A stretch of DNA of 64,000 nt. Origin: Microbulbifer aggregans. GTDB taxonomy: Bacteria > Pseudomonadota > Gammaproteobacteria > Pseudomonadales > Cellvibrionaceae. This document shows positions 9,329 through 18,505 of this stretch, piece by piece. The notes beneath the pieces were generated by a model. It ran no database searches, was not told the origin of the DNA, and saw only the letters and a list, made by a program, of their open reading frames with translations. Position 1 is the first letter of the stretch; every line of letters begins with the position of its first letter. The position numbers were made by a program, and so were the translations under genes. The stretch is from contig NZ_CP014143.1 in the NCBI RefSeq assembly GCF_001750105.1, positions 372,001 to 436,000 on the forward strand. Reading direction: 5' to 3'.

Positions 9329-9842
9329 CATGACCCGAAAGGCTATTGCGGTGACAGGGGCGAATCCGGCCCCCTGTGCCGCAGACGACCATCCATAGCA
9401 ACAGAAGTTGCAGATTTATCTCGCTAAAGCTCAAAAAAATTTCGTTCTAACCGAACCTGCCATTCCTGACCTGGCGAAACATTGACCAGCATAATCAGCA
9501 ACAATGTTTCACCAAACCTCTCCTCGACGGTCTTTATTTCCTATCCACCCCCAACTGCCAGCATTCTCTGCGTGACCGGTGTCGCACAATGCCAAAACAA
9601 ACGTCGGGAAAGTCACTACGATTGCCGCCCTCTGAAGCTTATGACCAAATCGCATAAGCCTCTCTTTTAAAGATATAGACCAAATGTTGCTGTGCTGGAG
9701 GTTGGTTCATGACTCCTTTTCTGCACGCCGTGATTTGCGGCGCGGCCCCCGTGATTTCGAAATTACGTAAGCCCCTGATGCCCAGTGCAAACCGCTGAAG
9801 CCTCAGCGTGCGTATATAGAAACTCGGAACCTGCCAAGAGCT
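9329..9842. other. Intergenic region between ompW-like gene and AraC-type regulator
   Basis: About 510 bases. No terminator of clear quality and no RNA gene was recognised. A 29-codon frame from the ATG at 9709 has GCTGGAGG upstream but no recognisable product, so it is not called. The regulator's promoter is presumably in the last 100 bases. Confidence 0.5.
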
Positions 9843-10880
9843 ATGACCCTGCTAATTAGAACTTCCTCCCTGAGCGGCTACCCCGAACTCGTTAGAGAGC
9901 TGGGGGGCGACCCGGATGCCCTTCTGCGCCGTAGCCGCATTGAGCCGGACAAGGTACGCAACCTGGAAGGATTTGTGCCTCTGACCGCACAAATCGCCGC
10001 GCTCGAACATGCCGCCAGCACGCTCAACTGCCCTGAGTTCGGTCTGCTGCTGTCTGAGCGCCAGAGCCCTCTAATCCTCGGCCCCATGGCAACCATCGCC
10101 CTGGATGCAGGCACCGTGGGCAAGGCCCTCGCGAGCGTCACCGAATACATGCACCAGTACTCACCGGGCCTGAACCTGGAGCTGCAGCCGTGCCCCGAGA
10201 CCAACGGTGCGCGGGTCGCCTTCTCGTTTGACCCGAGCCTGAAAAAGACACGCCAGGCGCTGGAACTGGCCCTCGGGGTGGCGCAGAAATCCCTGAAAAT
10301 GGTCTGCGGTCCGGATTTCCGCGCGGTGGCACTGCTGATGCGCGCGGCGAGCCCGCTTCCCCATGGACGCTATGTTGAGCACTTCCAGACCGAGGTCCGG
10401 TTTGGCAGCAATTGCGATGCCCTGGTACTCAGCCCGGAACAGCTGGCCAGCCCTCTGAACCCTGACAGTCCCGAGCTGCAGCTGCCGAAGAAGATGTTTA
10501 TCGACAACATCACGCTGGATGGCTCGCTACCAATCATCGAACAGGTCAGGCATCTGATTTACGAGTTGCTGCCCGCCCAGCGCTGCAGCCTGCTCGAGAT
10601 TTCCGGTTTTCTTGGGCTGAACAAGCGCACCCTGCAAAGAAGACTGGCGGAACACGCCATCGTGTTTGAGGAACTACTGGACAATATCCGCCGCCAACTG
10701 GCCGACGGCTATCTGGCGAACTCGGACATGCCGATGACCCAGGTCGCAGGTCTGCTTGGCTACCGCGAGCAGAGCTCCTTCAACCGGGCCTGCCGTCGCT
10801 GGTATCACTGCACACCGCTGCAGAAGCGGCGGGAGCTGACGTACGCGGCAAAAAATCGCGAAGAGGTTATTGCAGGCTGA
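9843..10880 (+). CDS. AraC family transcriptional regulator with arabinose-binding-like N-domain
   Basis: A 345-residue transcription factor. Residues 1-200 match the Arabinose_bd-type N-terminal domain seen in OruR/ArgR-like AraC regulators (PELVRELGGDPDALLRRSRI at the start, and FGLLLSERQSPLILGPM near residue 75). Residues about 245-335 form the double helix-turn-helix: LEISGFLGLNKRTLQRRLAE and MTQVAGLLGYREQSSFNRACRRW. No regulated gene is adjacent in the same direction; the convergent neighbour is a methyltransferase. Effector and targets cannot be inferred from this sequence. Confidence 0.9.
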   Translation: MTLLIRTSSLSGYPELVRELGGDPDALLRRSRIEPDKVRNLEGFVPLTAQIAALEHAASTLNCPEFGLLLSERQSPLILGPMATIALDAGTVGKALASVTEYMHQYSPGLNLELQPCPETNGARVAFSFDPSLKKTRQALELALGVAQKSLKMVCGPDFRAVALLMRAASPLPHGRYVEHFQTEVRFGSNCDALVLSPEQLASPLNPDSPELQLPKKMFIDNITLDGSLPIIEQVRHLIYELLPAQRCSLLEISGFLGLNKRTLQRRLAEHAIVFEELLDNIRRQLADGYLANSDMPMTQVAGLLGYREQSSFNRACRRWYHCTPLQKRRELTYAAKNREEVIAG

Positions 10881-10909
10881 GCCGGCGAAAAGGGTGGCAC
10901 ATCAGTGGT

Positions 10910-11527
10910 CTACCGGATGTCAGCAATACCCCAGTAATTGAAGCCGGCAAACCGCGGGGAGAGCAGATAGCCGCTCTCCATTTCCCGCAGGCGGAAACCG
11001 CCGCTCTCCAGCAACCGGGGCACTGGCCGGTTAAGGTTGCAACCTCCAAACGCACGACGCCAGAGTGGATTGAGACGATCCTGCCAGCGCCGCACGCCAG
11101 CATCCGGGGCGGCACCGTGCTCCGAAAACAGCAGCACACCACCGGGCCTTAACACCCGTCGCATTTCCCCCAGAGCCCGCTGCCAGTCAGGAATGGTGCA
11201 CAGGGTATAGGTGAGTAGCACCGTATCGACGCTGTCGTTCTCGAGGGGAATCTCCTCACTGGGCAGATCCAGCCAGCGCACTGGCACCCCGGCCTGTGCT
11301 ACCCGATCCGCAGCGCGAGCGCGCATTCCCGCCGAGGGCTCCAGCCCCCACACGAATTCCACCCGGGCCGGATCGTAGAAAGGCAGGTTCAGCCCCGAGC
11401 CCATACCGACTTCCAGCACCCGCCCCTGCGCCGCGGGCACCACACGCTGCCGTTGCTCCTCGATGGGGCCCATGCCACAGGCGAAGTCGAGCAGTCGCGG
11501 AAGACAGCGTTCGCTGTAGAACCCCAT
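10910..11527 (-). CDS. Class I SAM-dependent methyltransferase (UbiE-like)
   Basis: A 205-residue methyltransferase with the Methyltransf_11 fold. SAM-binding motif I is VLEVGMGSGLNLPFY near residue 37-51, motif II GLEPSAGM, and the later LRPGGVLLFSEHG strand. The N-terminal MGFYSERCLPRLLDFACG is typical of a common uncharacterised proteobacterial subgroup. It is the last gene downstream of btuB and cobO on the same strand, 42 bases after cobO, with GGGAGA six bases before the ATG, so it probably shares their transcript; whether it has any link with cobalamin is unknown. Confidence 0.85.
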   Translation of the reverse strand: MGFYSERCLPRLLDFACGMGPIEEQRQRVVPAAQGRVLEVGMGSGLNLPFYDPARVEFVWGLEPSAGMRARAADRVAQAGVPVRWLDLPSEEIPLENDSVDTVLLTYTLCTIPDWQRALGEMRRVLRPGGVLLFSEHGAAPDAGVRRWQDRLNPLWRRAFGGCNLNRPVPRLLESGGFRLREMESGYLLSPRFAGFNYWGIADIR

Positions 11528-11569
11528 TCCATTCTCCCTGGGTGTGATTTCCCACTTGTCCCCGAAGGT

Positions 11570-12217
11570 CTACCATTCGATGCCGCGACGCGCCGCGATA
11601 CCCGCTTCAAAGGCATGCTTCAGGGGCCGCATTTCAGTGACCGTATCCGCAAGATCGCGCAGGTACTGCTTGGCTCCCCGGCCGGTGATGATCACCGTCT
11701 GTTCAGGTGGCCGCCCCTCGATGGCCGCCACGACGTCATCGCGGTCCAGCCAGCGGTAATTGAGGGCATAGGTCAGTTCATCGAGCACCACCAAGTATAC
11801 GTCGGGGTCGGTCAGGGCCCGCCGCGCCTTTTCCCACAGGGCCTCCGCAGCGCTCTTGTCCGCCTCAAAATCCTGGGTCTCCCAGGTGAAGTCCGTTCCC
11901 ATCTGCTGCCATTCCAGCCGGTACTGATCGGCAGGCAGGCTCTGCAGCAGGTTTTTCTCACCGCAATCCCAGGCCCCCTTGATGAACTGGGCCACGAAGG
12001 CGGAATAGCCATATCCCAAGGCGCGGGTCACCGTACCGACCGCCGCGGTGGTCTTGCCCTTGCCATCGCCGGTATAGAGCAGGACCACACCGCGCTCTGT
12101 CAGCGCCCTGGCCACGCCCTCATCGACAATTTTCTTGCGCTGCTCCATCCGGGCCTTGTGGCGGGTCTTCTTATCCCGCCCGGCCTCATTATTCTCGGAA
12201 TTCTGGGGTTCACCCAT
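11570..12217 (-). CDS. cobO: Cob(I)yrinic acid a,c-diamide adenosyltransferase (CobO/BtuR)
   Basis: Transfers the adenosyl group from ATP to the cobalt of corrinoids, forming adenosylcobalamin from imported B12 precursors. The 215-residue protein has the CobA/CobO P-loop YTGDGKGKTTAAVGT near residue 48, the GYGYSAFVAQFIKG segment, the LDELTYALNYRW motif near residue 146, and the TGRGAK motif near 180. The N-terminal lysine/arginine-rich stretch (KKTRHKARMEQRKK) is usual. ATG at 12217 is chosen over the TTG one codon before; GGGAGA lies upstream. It follows btuB in the riboswitch-controlled direction, which agrees with its role in handling imported cobalamin. Confidence 0.95.
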   Translation of the reverse strand: MGEPQNSENNEAGRDKKTRHKARMEQRKKIVDEGVARALTERGVVLLYTGDGKGKTTAAVGTVTRALGYGYSAFVAQFIKGAWDCGEKNLLQSLPADQYRLEWQQMGTDFTWETQDFEADKSAAEALWEKARRALTDPDVYLVVLDELTYALNYRWLDRDDVVAAIEGRPPEQTVIITGRGAKQYLRDLADTVTEMRPLKHAFEAGIAARRGIEW

Positions 12218-12272
12218 CAATCAACGTCTCCCGATCGTGCGCCCGAAGCGATTCAGGCTGCAGTGAAGATAG

Positions 12273-12302
12273 AGCCCGCCGCAGCACGGGCGGCGGCGGG
12301 CT
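12273..12302 (-). terminator. Hairpin after btuB
   Basis: AGCCCGCCGC pairs with GCGGCGGGCT across a 10-nt loop, just beyond the btuB stop on the minus strand. There is no good T tract, so it may be an attenuating hairpin or mRNA-stabilising element rather than a full terminator before cobO. Confidence 0.45.
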
Positions 12303-12306
12303 TCGC

Positions 12307-14160
12307 TCAGAGCCGGACCTCGATACCAGCGTACACCGCCGCACCGGCCGTGTGATACCCGGCCACCTCGCGGTAGTCGGTATCCAGTGCATTCTCACCG
12401 CGCAGGGTCAGCAACAGGGTCTCGGACCACTGATAACGCGCATTGAGATCCAGCTTGCTGTAATCCTCCATGCGCACATCGGGTGTGCCCCAGTTCGATG
12501 GTGGGCTAAGCCGGTCTTCCAAACGCTGCCAGTTGCCGCCGAGTTGCAGACGCCCATCTGCCAATCGATAGGCGATGCCGAGGTTGAACACCCGCCCGGG
12601 CACCAACAGCCGCTGCGCGCCAACGGAATCGGTGGCATCCAGCCAGGTGCCGCTGAAGTTCCAGTCCAGCTGTTGCCCGAGGGCACCCGCCAGCACCAGT
12701 TCCGCGCCTTTCGATTGACTCTCGCCATCGTCCTGACCGTAGGCACCCCAGCCGCTGCTTCCGAGACCGTAGTCATAAACAATCGCGTCCGCGATCCGCT
12801 GCTGAAAGAGTACCAGTTCGCTGCGGAAACGCTCTGCCAGCCGATACTCCGCGGCGACCTCGATACCTCTGCTCCGCTCCGGTCCCAGAGGTGCTGCACC
12901 TTCACCCAGGTTGTAGGCCACCTCGAATGGACTCGGGGCCCGGAAACCTGTGCCGGCACTGCCGCGCAGTTTCAGTTCACTACTTTCAGACAGAGCAACC
13001 GGATAGGCCAGAGACGCCCGCCAGGTGCTGTGGCCATCATTTTCCAGCTGATCCCGGCGCACGCCCACGGTATAGAACAGCACGTCGGACAACTCACTGC
13101 GCCATTCGCCAAAGACACCAAGGCCCTCCAGCGACAACGCATCCCCGCTGCCGCGGTAGGCCTGTTGCTCGAATTCGGCGCCCCAGGAGAACGCGCCAGC
13201 TGAGAGATCTCTCTGGCCCAGGTAATTCAGCTCCTCGATATGACCGCTGACAATAAACGTGCTCGCTCCATTACTGAGGCTGTCGCGTTCAATTTCCTGC
13301 CGCGAAATCGCCAGTTCCTGGTCGAGTCCATCGCCGCGCAGTTGGGCCGCGAGACGCAGGCTGTTCTGGGTATAAAGATCCAGGCAATCATTGGAGGAGA
13401 CGAATCCGCTAAAACAATTGTCGAACTCGGTCTCCGCATCTTGATGGCGCAGCTGCGCCTCCAGGCTCAAAGCGTCACTGGCGGCAAAGTGCAGCCGGGC
13501 ACTCGCTGACTGGTTACGGTAGCCATCACGCTCGCCCGAGGAGTCACTCTCGCGGCTGTTGAAGCCCTCACTGTCACGCCGTGCGAGATCGACTGCGTAT
13601 TGCAGCTGTTCCCCTTTCCCGGCGATCCGCATACTGCCCTGGTTGCTGTCATAGCGCCCCGCCTCGACCGCAGCCTCCAGCTCCAGCGGCGACTGCGCGC
13701 GGCGCGTAATGATATTGATCACGCCGCCGGCGCCGGCGCCATACATCATTCCCTGTGGCCCTCGCAGTACCTCGACACGGTCGATATCCCGCGCCTGCAG
13801 GTGCTGGAATTGGGCCGCCACCTGGGTGTTGGCCGGGTCGGCAATATTTACCCCATCCAACAAAACGAGCGTGCGAAACTGACTCTCACCGCGCAGGTAA
13901 ACGGCGCTGACCTTTCCGGGTCCGCCGTTATTACTGACAGAAACACCCGGCAGAGTGCGAATCACATCGAGCAGACTTGCGTAGCCAAGCCTTTCGATAT
14001 CGCTTGCCGTGAGTACGCTGACGGATACACCCAATTCAGCTTTTGGAATTTCCGTACGGCTTGCGGTGACGGAGAGCTGCTCCAGCGACTCCGGAGACGC
14101 ATTGGCAGCCAGTGGAACAAGGGCGGCGGATAATGCCGCCGGGAGAAATGATTTATTCAC
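12307..14160 (-). CDS. btuB: TonB-dependent vitamin B12 receptor BtuB
   Basis: Outer-membrane cobalamin transporter, 617 residues, close to the length of E. coli BtuB. The signal peptide is MNKSFLPAALSAALVPLAAN followed by a TonB box-like SLEQLSVTASRTEIP. The plug shows VSVLTASDIERLGYASLLD, LPGVSVSNNGG, LRGESQFRTLVLLDGVNI and VEVLRGPQGMMYGAGAGGVINI; the barrel ends VYAGIEVRL. The start is the GTG at 14160 with GGGGAACC upstream; longer frames lack a signal peptide at the right place. A cobalamin riboswitch lies upstream in the leader, and btuFCD and cobO flank it, all on the same strand, which makes the B12 assignment firm. Confidence 0.95.
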   Translation of the reverse strand: MNKSFLPAALSAALVPLAANASPESLEQLSVTASRTEIPKAELGVSVSVLTASDIERLGYASLLDVIRTLPGVSVSNNGGPGKVSAVYLRGESQFRTLVLLDGVNIADPANTQVAAQFQHLQARDIDRVEVLRGPQGMMYGAGAGGVINIITRRAQSPLELEAAVEAGRYDSNQGSMRIAGKGEQLQYAVDLARRDSEGFNSRESDSSGERDGYRNQSASARLHFAASDALSLEAQLRHQDAETEFDNCFSGFVSSNDCLDLYTQNSLRLAAQLRGDGLDQELAISRQEIERDSLSNGASTFIVSGHIEELNYLGQRDLSAGAFSWGAEFEQQAYRGSGDALSLEGLGVFGEWRSELSDVLFYTVGVRRDQLENDGHSTWRASLAYPVALSESSELKLRGSAGTGFRAPSPFEVAYNLGEGAAPLGPERSRGIEVAAEYRLAERFRSELVLFQQRIADAIVYDYGLGSSGWGAYGQDDGESQSKGAELVLAGALGQQLDWNFSGTWLDATDSVGAQRLLVPGRVFNLGIAYRLADGRLQLGGNWQRLEDRLSPPSNWGTPDVRMEDYSKLDLNARYQWSETLLLTLRGENALDTDYREVAGYHTAGAAVYAGIEVRL

Positions 14161-14274
14161 AGTAGGTTCCCCAATCTCGAAAAAGAAAACGGATTGAGGG
14201 AGGGTGAGTGCAATCGGCACGCGGGAAGACAGCCGCAGGAACAAGCGGCAAACCGGCGCACAGACCAGACAAAG

Positions 14275-14437
14275 CCCTCCGCTTTATCCTCGAACTGCTG
14301 AGGGCCGGTATCGGGCTTGCCGAAATGGATCGGCTCACCGTTGCGGGGGCAGCGCCGGACTGGTCGAATGACGTCACCGGACTTCCCGTTTAACCCAGCC
14401 AAGTGCAATTGCACTGCTGGGCACCCAAAGCGGAGGG
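14275..14437 (-). promoter_or_regulatory. Cobalamin riboswitch (aptamer) in the btuB leader
   Basis: On the minus strand the leader carries the conserved aptamer blocks in order: TTGGGTGCC, AACGGGAAGTCCGGTG, the B12 box GCGCTGCCCCCGCAACGGTGA, and AAGCCCGATACCGGCC. An 11-bp perfect closing helix (P1) is formed by CCCTCCGCTTT at the 5' end (14427-14437) and AAAGCGGAGGG at the 3' end (14275-14285). About 115 bases separate the aptamer from the GTG start of btuB; this expression platform contains a GCCGC/GCGGC hairpin. Binding of adenosylcobalamin would be expected to lower btuB expression. Confidence 0.95.
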
Positions 14438-14508
14438 GAGTATATCAGGCTACAGGAGCTGTGACTGGAGGAATTCTTTTTCTTTTCGGCGCAGAGAGCT
14501 ATCGATCA

Positions 14509-15285
14509 TCAGATCAGGTCAAAGACGACAAATTCCGGCTCCCCATCGCGCCAGCGGAATTCACAGGTCACCCCATAGACTTCACCGATCATGGCCGGAG
14601 TGAAGACATCCCGGGGCGTACCCTGGGCTCGCAGTCGTCCCGCATCGAGCAAAATAACTCGATCACAGAAGCGCGCGGCGAGAGACAGATCGTGCAGGGC
14701 GAGAACCACCGTTTTGCCATTGTCCGCAATACCGCGCAGGGTTTGCAGCAACTGTAACTGGTGACGGATATCCAGCGCGGCGGTGGGCTCATCGGCAATC
14801 AACAGGGGCGCTTCTCCCACCAGTAAGCGCGCCAGCTGCACTCTACGCAGCTCACCGCCGGATAGCCGGGTGACTGCGCGCGCGGCGAAATCACTCCCGT
14901 CCACCCGTTCCAGCGCAGCGTGAATGCGCTCGTTGCGATCGCTCACTCGCCCCCAGGGTAATAGTCCCAGAGCCACCAGATCGGCACCGGTGACACTCCA
15001 GGCGGGCAGCTCGGACTGGGGCAAATAGGCACAGAGGCGCGCACGCGCCGCCGCGGAAAACTCGGCAAGGGGTTGTTCATTGATGGATACCGCCCCTGCG
15101 GAAGCATCCAGCACACCGGCGAGCAACTGCAGCAGGCTGCTCTTGCCCGCCCCGTTGGGGCCGACCACTGCCGTCAGCTCACCCGGGTGAAAGGCGCAGG
15201 TAACGTTATCAAGCACTCGCTGCCCGTGACGCTGGAGGGAGAGTTCACGACAGGCGACGCTGGCAATGTCACAGGACGCGGTCAT
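14509..15285 (-). CDS. btuD: Cobalamin ABC transporter ATP-binding protein BtuD
   Basis: ATPase subunit of the vitamin B12 importer, 258 residues. Walker A is GPNGAGKSSLL near residue 43, Q-loop YLPQSE, signature LSGGELRRVQLARLL, Walker B PLLIADEPTAALD and switch histidine ALHDLS. The sequence belongs to the FecE/HmuV/BtuD group; assignment to cobalamin rests on its place between btuC and the riboswitch-controlled btuB. The ATG overlaps the stop of btuC as TAATG, so translation is probably coupled. Confidence 0.88.
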   Translation of the reverse strand: MTASCDIASVACRELSLQRHGQRVLDNVTCAFHPGELTAVVGPNGAGKSSLLQLLAGVLDASAGAVSINEQPLAEFSAAARARLCAYLPQSELPAWSVTGADLVALGLLPWGRVSDRNERIHAALERVDGSDFAARAVTRLSGGELRRVQLARLLVGEAPLLIADEPTAALDIRHQLQLLQTLRGIADNGKTVVLALHDLSLAARFCDRVILLDAGRLRAQGTPRDVFTPAMIGEVYGVTCEFRWRDGEPEFVVFDLI

Positions 15286-16280
15286 TACAGTGCCCCTCCC
15301 CGGCGCGCGCTGACAATCAGCCAGAAGAAAAATGGTGCACCGATAAATGCGGTCACCGCACCAATGCGCAGTTCCTGCGCACCGACAAAATTCAGCACGA
15401 AAATATCGGCAAGCAACAGTAACAGGGCGCCGCACAGCGCGCTGGCCCAGAGCAGCCGCGCCGGGTCCTGACGCACCAGCGGTCGCATCAGGTGCGGCAC
15501 GACAAGGCCGATAAAACCGATCGTGCCGGCCACTGCAACCCCAGCACCCACTGCCGCGGCGATGCCCAGCAGCAGAGCCAGCGGATAGCGTCGACCTCCG
15601 AACCCCAGGGAAGCCGCAGAGGCCTCGCCGAGAGTCAGCGCCCGCAGGTAATTACGACAGGCGAACAGCAGCAGCCCACCGGCAACAATAAATGGCAGTG
15701 ACAGCAGCAGCTGATCCCAACCGCGGTTGGCCAGGGAGCCCAGCAGCCAGAAAACGATTTCCTGCATGGCGAACATGCTGGGGGCGTAATTCAAGGCCAG
15801 GGCCATCAGCGCCGATAGAAAAGCATTGATGGCCACACCCGCCAGCACCAGACGGCTGGCACTGGCGCCGCGACCGGCCAGCACCCAGACACTCAGCACT
15901 GCCACAAATGCGCCGCCAATGGCGAGCAGCGGCAACCACCAGCCGGACTGCCACGCGAGGCCGTAATAGAGCAGCAGTATCGCCGCCAGCGCCGCACCAC
16001 TGCTCACCCCCAGAAGCGCCGGCTCGGCCAGGGGATTGCGTAACATGCCCTGCATGGCGGCGCCGCCCATACCCAGAGCAGCGCCCACCAGAATGGCAAG
16101 CAGCGCCCGCGGCAAGCGCAACTGCCACAGGATCACGGCATCGCTAGTCTGGCTCTGCCAGCCTTCGCGCAGCGCTGCCGCCAGATCAATACTCACCGGG
16201 CCGCTCATCAGGGCCGCGATCAATGCCAGCGGCAAGGCCGCCGTCAGCAGACCGAGTGCGGTCTTATTGCTGTCTAACAA
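15285..16280 (-). CDS. btuC: Cobalamin ABC transporter permease BtuC (FecCD family)
   Basis: Inner-membrane permease of about 331 residues with ten predicted membrane helices. FecCD family blocks are LRLPRALLAILVGAALGMGG, MQGMLRNPLAEPALLGVSSG, VFWLLGSL and GTIGFIGLVVPHLMR, the last being the coupling region that contacts BtuD. No ATG is suitably placed. The TTG at 16280 with AGCGAGAGAG upstream is chosen; an earlier TTG at 16325 would overlap btuF by 62 bases. The stop overlaps btuD as TAATG. Substrate inferred from neighbours. Confidence 0.87.
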   Translation of the reverse strand: MLDSNKTALGLLTAALPLALIAALMSGPVSIDLAAALREGWQSQTSDAVILWQLRLPRALLAILVGAALGMGGAAMQGMLRNPLAEPALLGVSSGAALAAILLLYYGLAWQSGWWLPLLAIGGAFVAVLSVWVLAGRGASASRLVLAGVAINAFLSALMALALNYAPSMFAMQEIVFWLLGSLANRGWDQLLLSLPFIVAGGLLLFACRNYLRALTLGEASAASLGFGGRRYPLALLLGIAAAVGAGVAVAGTIGFIGLVVPHLMRPLVRQDPARLLWASALCGALLLLLADIFVLNFVGAQELRIGAVTAFIGAPFFFWLIVSARRGGAL

Positions 16281-17121
16281 GGCTCTCTCGCTTCTGTTTG
16301 AGGTCTTCCAGGACGTCGGCGGCAACCAGTGCGGGGCAGAAACCCAGTTCCGCAGGCAGGGTAAAGACGCGGCCGCTGTCTACATAGCGGCGCATGACCG
16401 GATGACGGGCAGCCAGGTGTGCGAGGGCAAATGCTTGCTCACCGCCATAAAGTACAAGCAGATCCGGTTCGGCAGCGATCACCTGTTCCAGCATCACCCG
16501 CTGCAGCTGCCCGCTATTGCCGTCATCGAGTTCAGGAGCCAGGTTGCGAAAGCCGGCGCGCTCCAGCAACTCGTGCTCCAGCATACCGCTGCCATAAGTG
16601 ATGTTATTGGCCGACAGGATCATTGCGGAAACCGGCTCTGCCGGCAGCGGTTGCTGCAGGATCTGTTTGAGGCGACGGGACTGGTGGCTAAGTTCAGCAT
16701 TTTCGCCCAGCTCCGATCCCAACACCTGCAGCTGTTGTTGCAACTGCGCCAGGTTGTAGGCATCAGGGATGGTGACGACCCGCACCCCCAGTTGCCGCAG
16801 GCGTTCCGCTGCGCGGCCGGCGCCGTACTGGCCTACCAGTACCAGGTCCGGCTCCAGGCCCAGCAGCTCCTCGGCGTGTCCGCGGTTCAATGCAACATGT
16901 TCGGGCAACGGCGCGCGGCGATAGTGATCGTTGGCGGAGAGCCAGGTCACCGAAACGATGCGCTCGTGATCCACCCAGTCCAGCAACAGCTGATCCAGGC
17001 ACAGGTTCAGCGATGCAATCCGCTCGGCTGCCACTGACGAAGCGGTACACAGCAGTGCGGCCAGCAACAGGCACGGGCGGAAGAGCCCTGCCGCGGCCCG
17101 GGGTTCACCTTCAGGCGGCAT
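16264..17121 (-). CDS. btuF: Cobalamin ABC transporter substrate-binding protein BtuF
   Basis: Periplasmic binding protein of the class III (helical backbone) type, 285 residues. A signal peptide lies at residues 1-32 (LLLAALLCTASSVAAERI), followed by IASLNLCLDQLLLDW, EELLGLEPDLVLVGQYGAG and ILSANNITYGSGMLEHELLERAGF, blocks shared with BtuF/FecB-like proteins. It would hand B12 from BtuB to BtuCD. Its ATG lies inside the 3' end of radA (11-base overlap) and its own end overlaps the 5' end of btuC, so radA, btuF, btuC and btuD form one tightly packed unit. Confidence 0.87.
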   Translation of the reverse strand: MPPEGEPRAAAGLFRPCLLLAALLCTASSVAAERIASLNLCLDQLLLDWVDHERIVSVTWLSANDHYRRAPLPEHVALNRGHAEELLGLEPDLVLVGQYGAGRAAERLRQLGVRVVTIPDAYNLAQLQQQLQVLGSELGENAELSHQSRRLKQILQQPLPAEPVSAMILSANNITYGSGMLEHELLERAGFRNLAPELDDGNSGQLQRVMLEQVIAAEPDLLVLYGGEQAFALAHLAARHPVMRRYVDSGRVFTLPAELGFCPALVAADVLEDLKQKRESLVRQQ

Positions 17122-18505
17122 CGATGGCCGCCAGTGCCTCGGCCAGTGTCTTGACCGGCACCATCTCCATGCCCTCGATATCGTTCTTCAGGCGATTGGC
17201 GGCGGGCACGATGGCCTTGCGGAACCCGTGCTTGGCGGCCTCCCGCAGGCGCTCCTGACCGGAAGGCACCGGGCGGATTTCCCCCGACAGGCCCACCTCA
17301 CCGAAGACCATCAGATCGCGTGGCAGCGGCCGGTTGCGGAAACTGGAAACCACCGCCAGCAACAACGTCAGGTCGGCACTGGTCTCCATCACCTTGACCC
17401 CGCCCACCACATTGATGAACACGTCCTGGTCGCCCACGAGCACTCCGCCGTGGCGGTGCAGCACAGCCAGCAGCATATTGAGACGGTTCTGGTCGAGCCC
17501 CACCGCCACCCGACGCGGATTGCCCAGGCTGCTGTCATCCACCAGCGCCTGCAGTTCCACCAGCAGGGGGCGGGTGCCCTCCCACACGGAAGTCACGACC
17601 GAACCGGCCGCCACTTCCTCTGCCCGCTGCAGGAAAATTGCCGAGGGGTTGGAAACCTCCTTGAGGCCCTGCTCGGTCATGGCGAATACACCCAGTTCGT
17701 TGACCGCACCGAAGCGGTTCTTGTGAGCGCGCAGGGTGCGGAAACGGGAGTCGTGGGTACCCTCCAGCAGGATGGAGCAATCGATAATATGTTCGAGGAC
17801 TTTGGGGCCGGCGAGGCTGCCGTCCTTGGTCACGTGACCCACCAGAATGAGCGCCGTGCCCGTCTGCTTGGCGTAGCGGGTCAGGTAGGCAGCGCTCTCG
17901 CGCACCTGGGCCACAGACCCCGGCGCCGACTGCACCTCACTCATATGCATCACCTGGATGGAGTCCACCACCATCACCCGGGGCTGCACTTCCTTGGCGA
18001 TATGGCAGATGCGCTCCACATCGGTCTCAGACAGCATCTGCAGATGGTCGGCGGGCAATCCCAGGCGCTTGGCCCGCATGGCCACCTGTTGCAGGGATTC
18101 CTCACCGGTAATGTAGAGCGACGGCATAGTCTGGGACAGCTGACACAGGGTCTGCAGCAGAACGGTGGACTTGCCGGCACCCGGATGACCGCCGATCAGT
18201 ACAACGGAGCCGGGCACCAGACCGCCGCCCAGCACCCGGTCCAGCTCCCCTGCATTGGTGGGGATGCGCGGCAATTCCGTCAGATCGATCTCGGAAAGCT
18301 TCTGTACCTTGCCGGCACCGGCGGCGCCGGCGTAACCGGCCTGGGCATCGGTGAAGTTGGCCGAGCGGCTGTCCTTGTGCTCCGGGCCCAGACGCACCTC
18401 GCTGAGGCTGTTCCAGGTGCCACAGGCGCTGCACTGGCCGGCCCACTTGGAATAGTCGGCACCGCACTCATTGCAGACATAGGCGGTTTTGCTTTTTTTG
18501 GCCAC
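17111..18505 (-). CDS. radA: DNA repair protein RadA
   Basis: RecA-related ATPase/helicase that promotes branch migration in recombination and repair. The 464-residue protein has the N-terminal zinc finger CNECGADYSKWAGQCSAC (residues about 10-27), Walker A GGHPGAGKST near residue 95, the RadA-specific KNRFG motif (HKNRFGAVNELG), and a C-terminal Lon-protease-like domain (about residues 280-455, GEVGLSGEIRPV). The start is the GTG at 18505, giving VAKKSKTAYVCNEC as in other RadA proteins, with a GGGGG-containing site upstream. Its end overlaps the btuF start, an unusual coupling of a repair gene with B12 import. Confidence 0.97.
   Translation of the reverse strand: MAKKSKTAYVCNECGADYSKWAGQCSACGTWNSLSEVRLGPEHKDSRSANFTDAQAGYAGAAGAGKVQKLSEIDLTELPRIPTNAGELDRVLGGGLVPGSVVLIGGHPGAGKSTVLLQTLCQLSQTMPSLYITGEESLQQVAMRAKRLGLPADHLQMLSETDVERICHIAKEVQPRVMVVDSIQVMHMSEVQSAPGSVAQVRESAAYLTRYAKQTGTALILVGHVTKDGSLAGPKVLEHIIDCSILLEGTHDSRFRTLRAHKNRFGAVNELGVFAMTEQGLKEVSNPSAIFLQRAEEVAAGSVVTSVWEGTRPLLVELQALVDDSSLGNPRRVAVGLDQNRLNMLLAVLHRHGGVLVGDQDVFINVVGGVKVMETSADLTLLLAVVSSFRNRPLPRDLMVFGEVGLSGEIRPVPSGQERLREAAKHGFRKAIVPAANRLKNDIEGMEMVPVKTLAEALAAIDAA

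Noticed and set aside
9482..9670. A 62-residue frame in the gap before the AraC-type regulator
   Set aside because: No ribosome binding site, low-complexity composition and no recognisable family.
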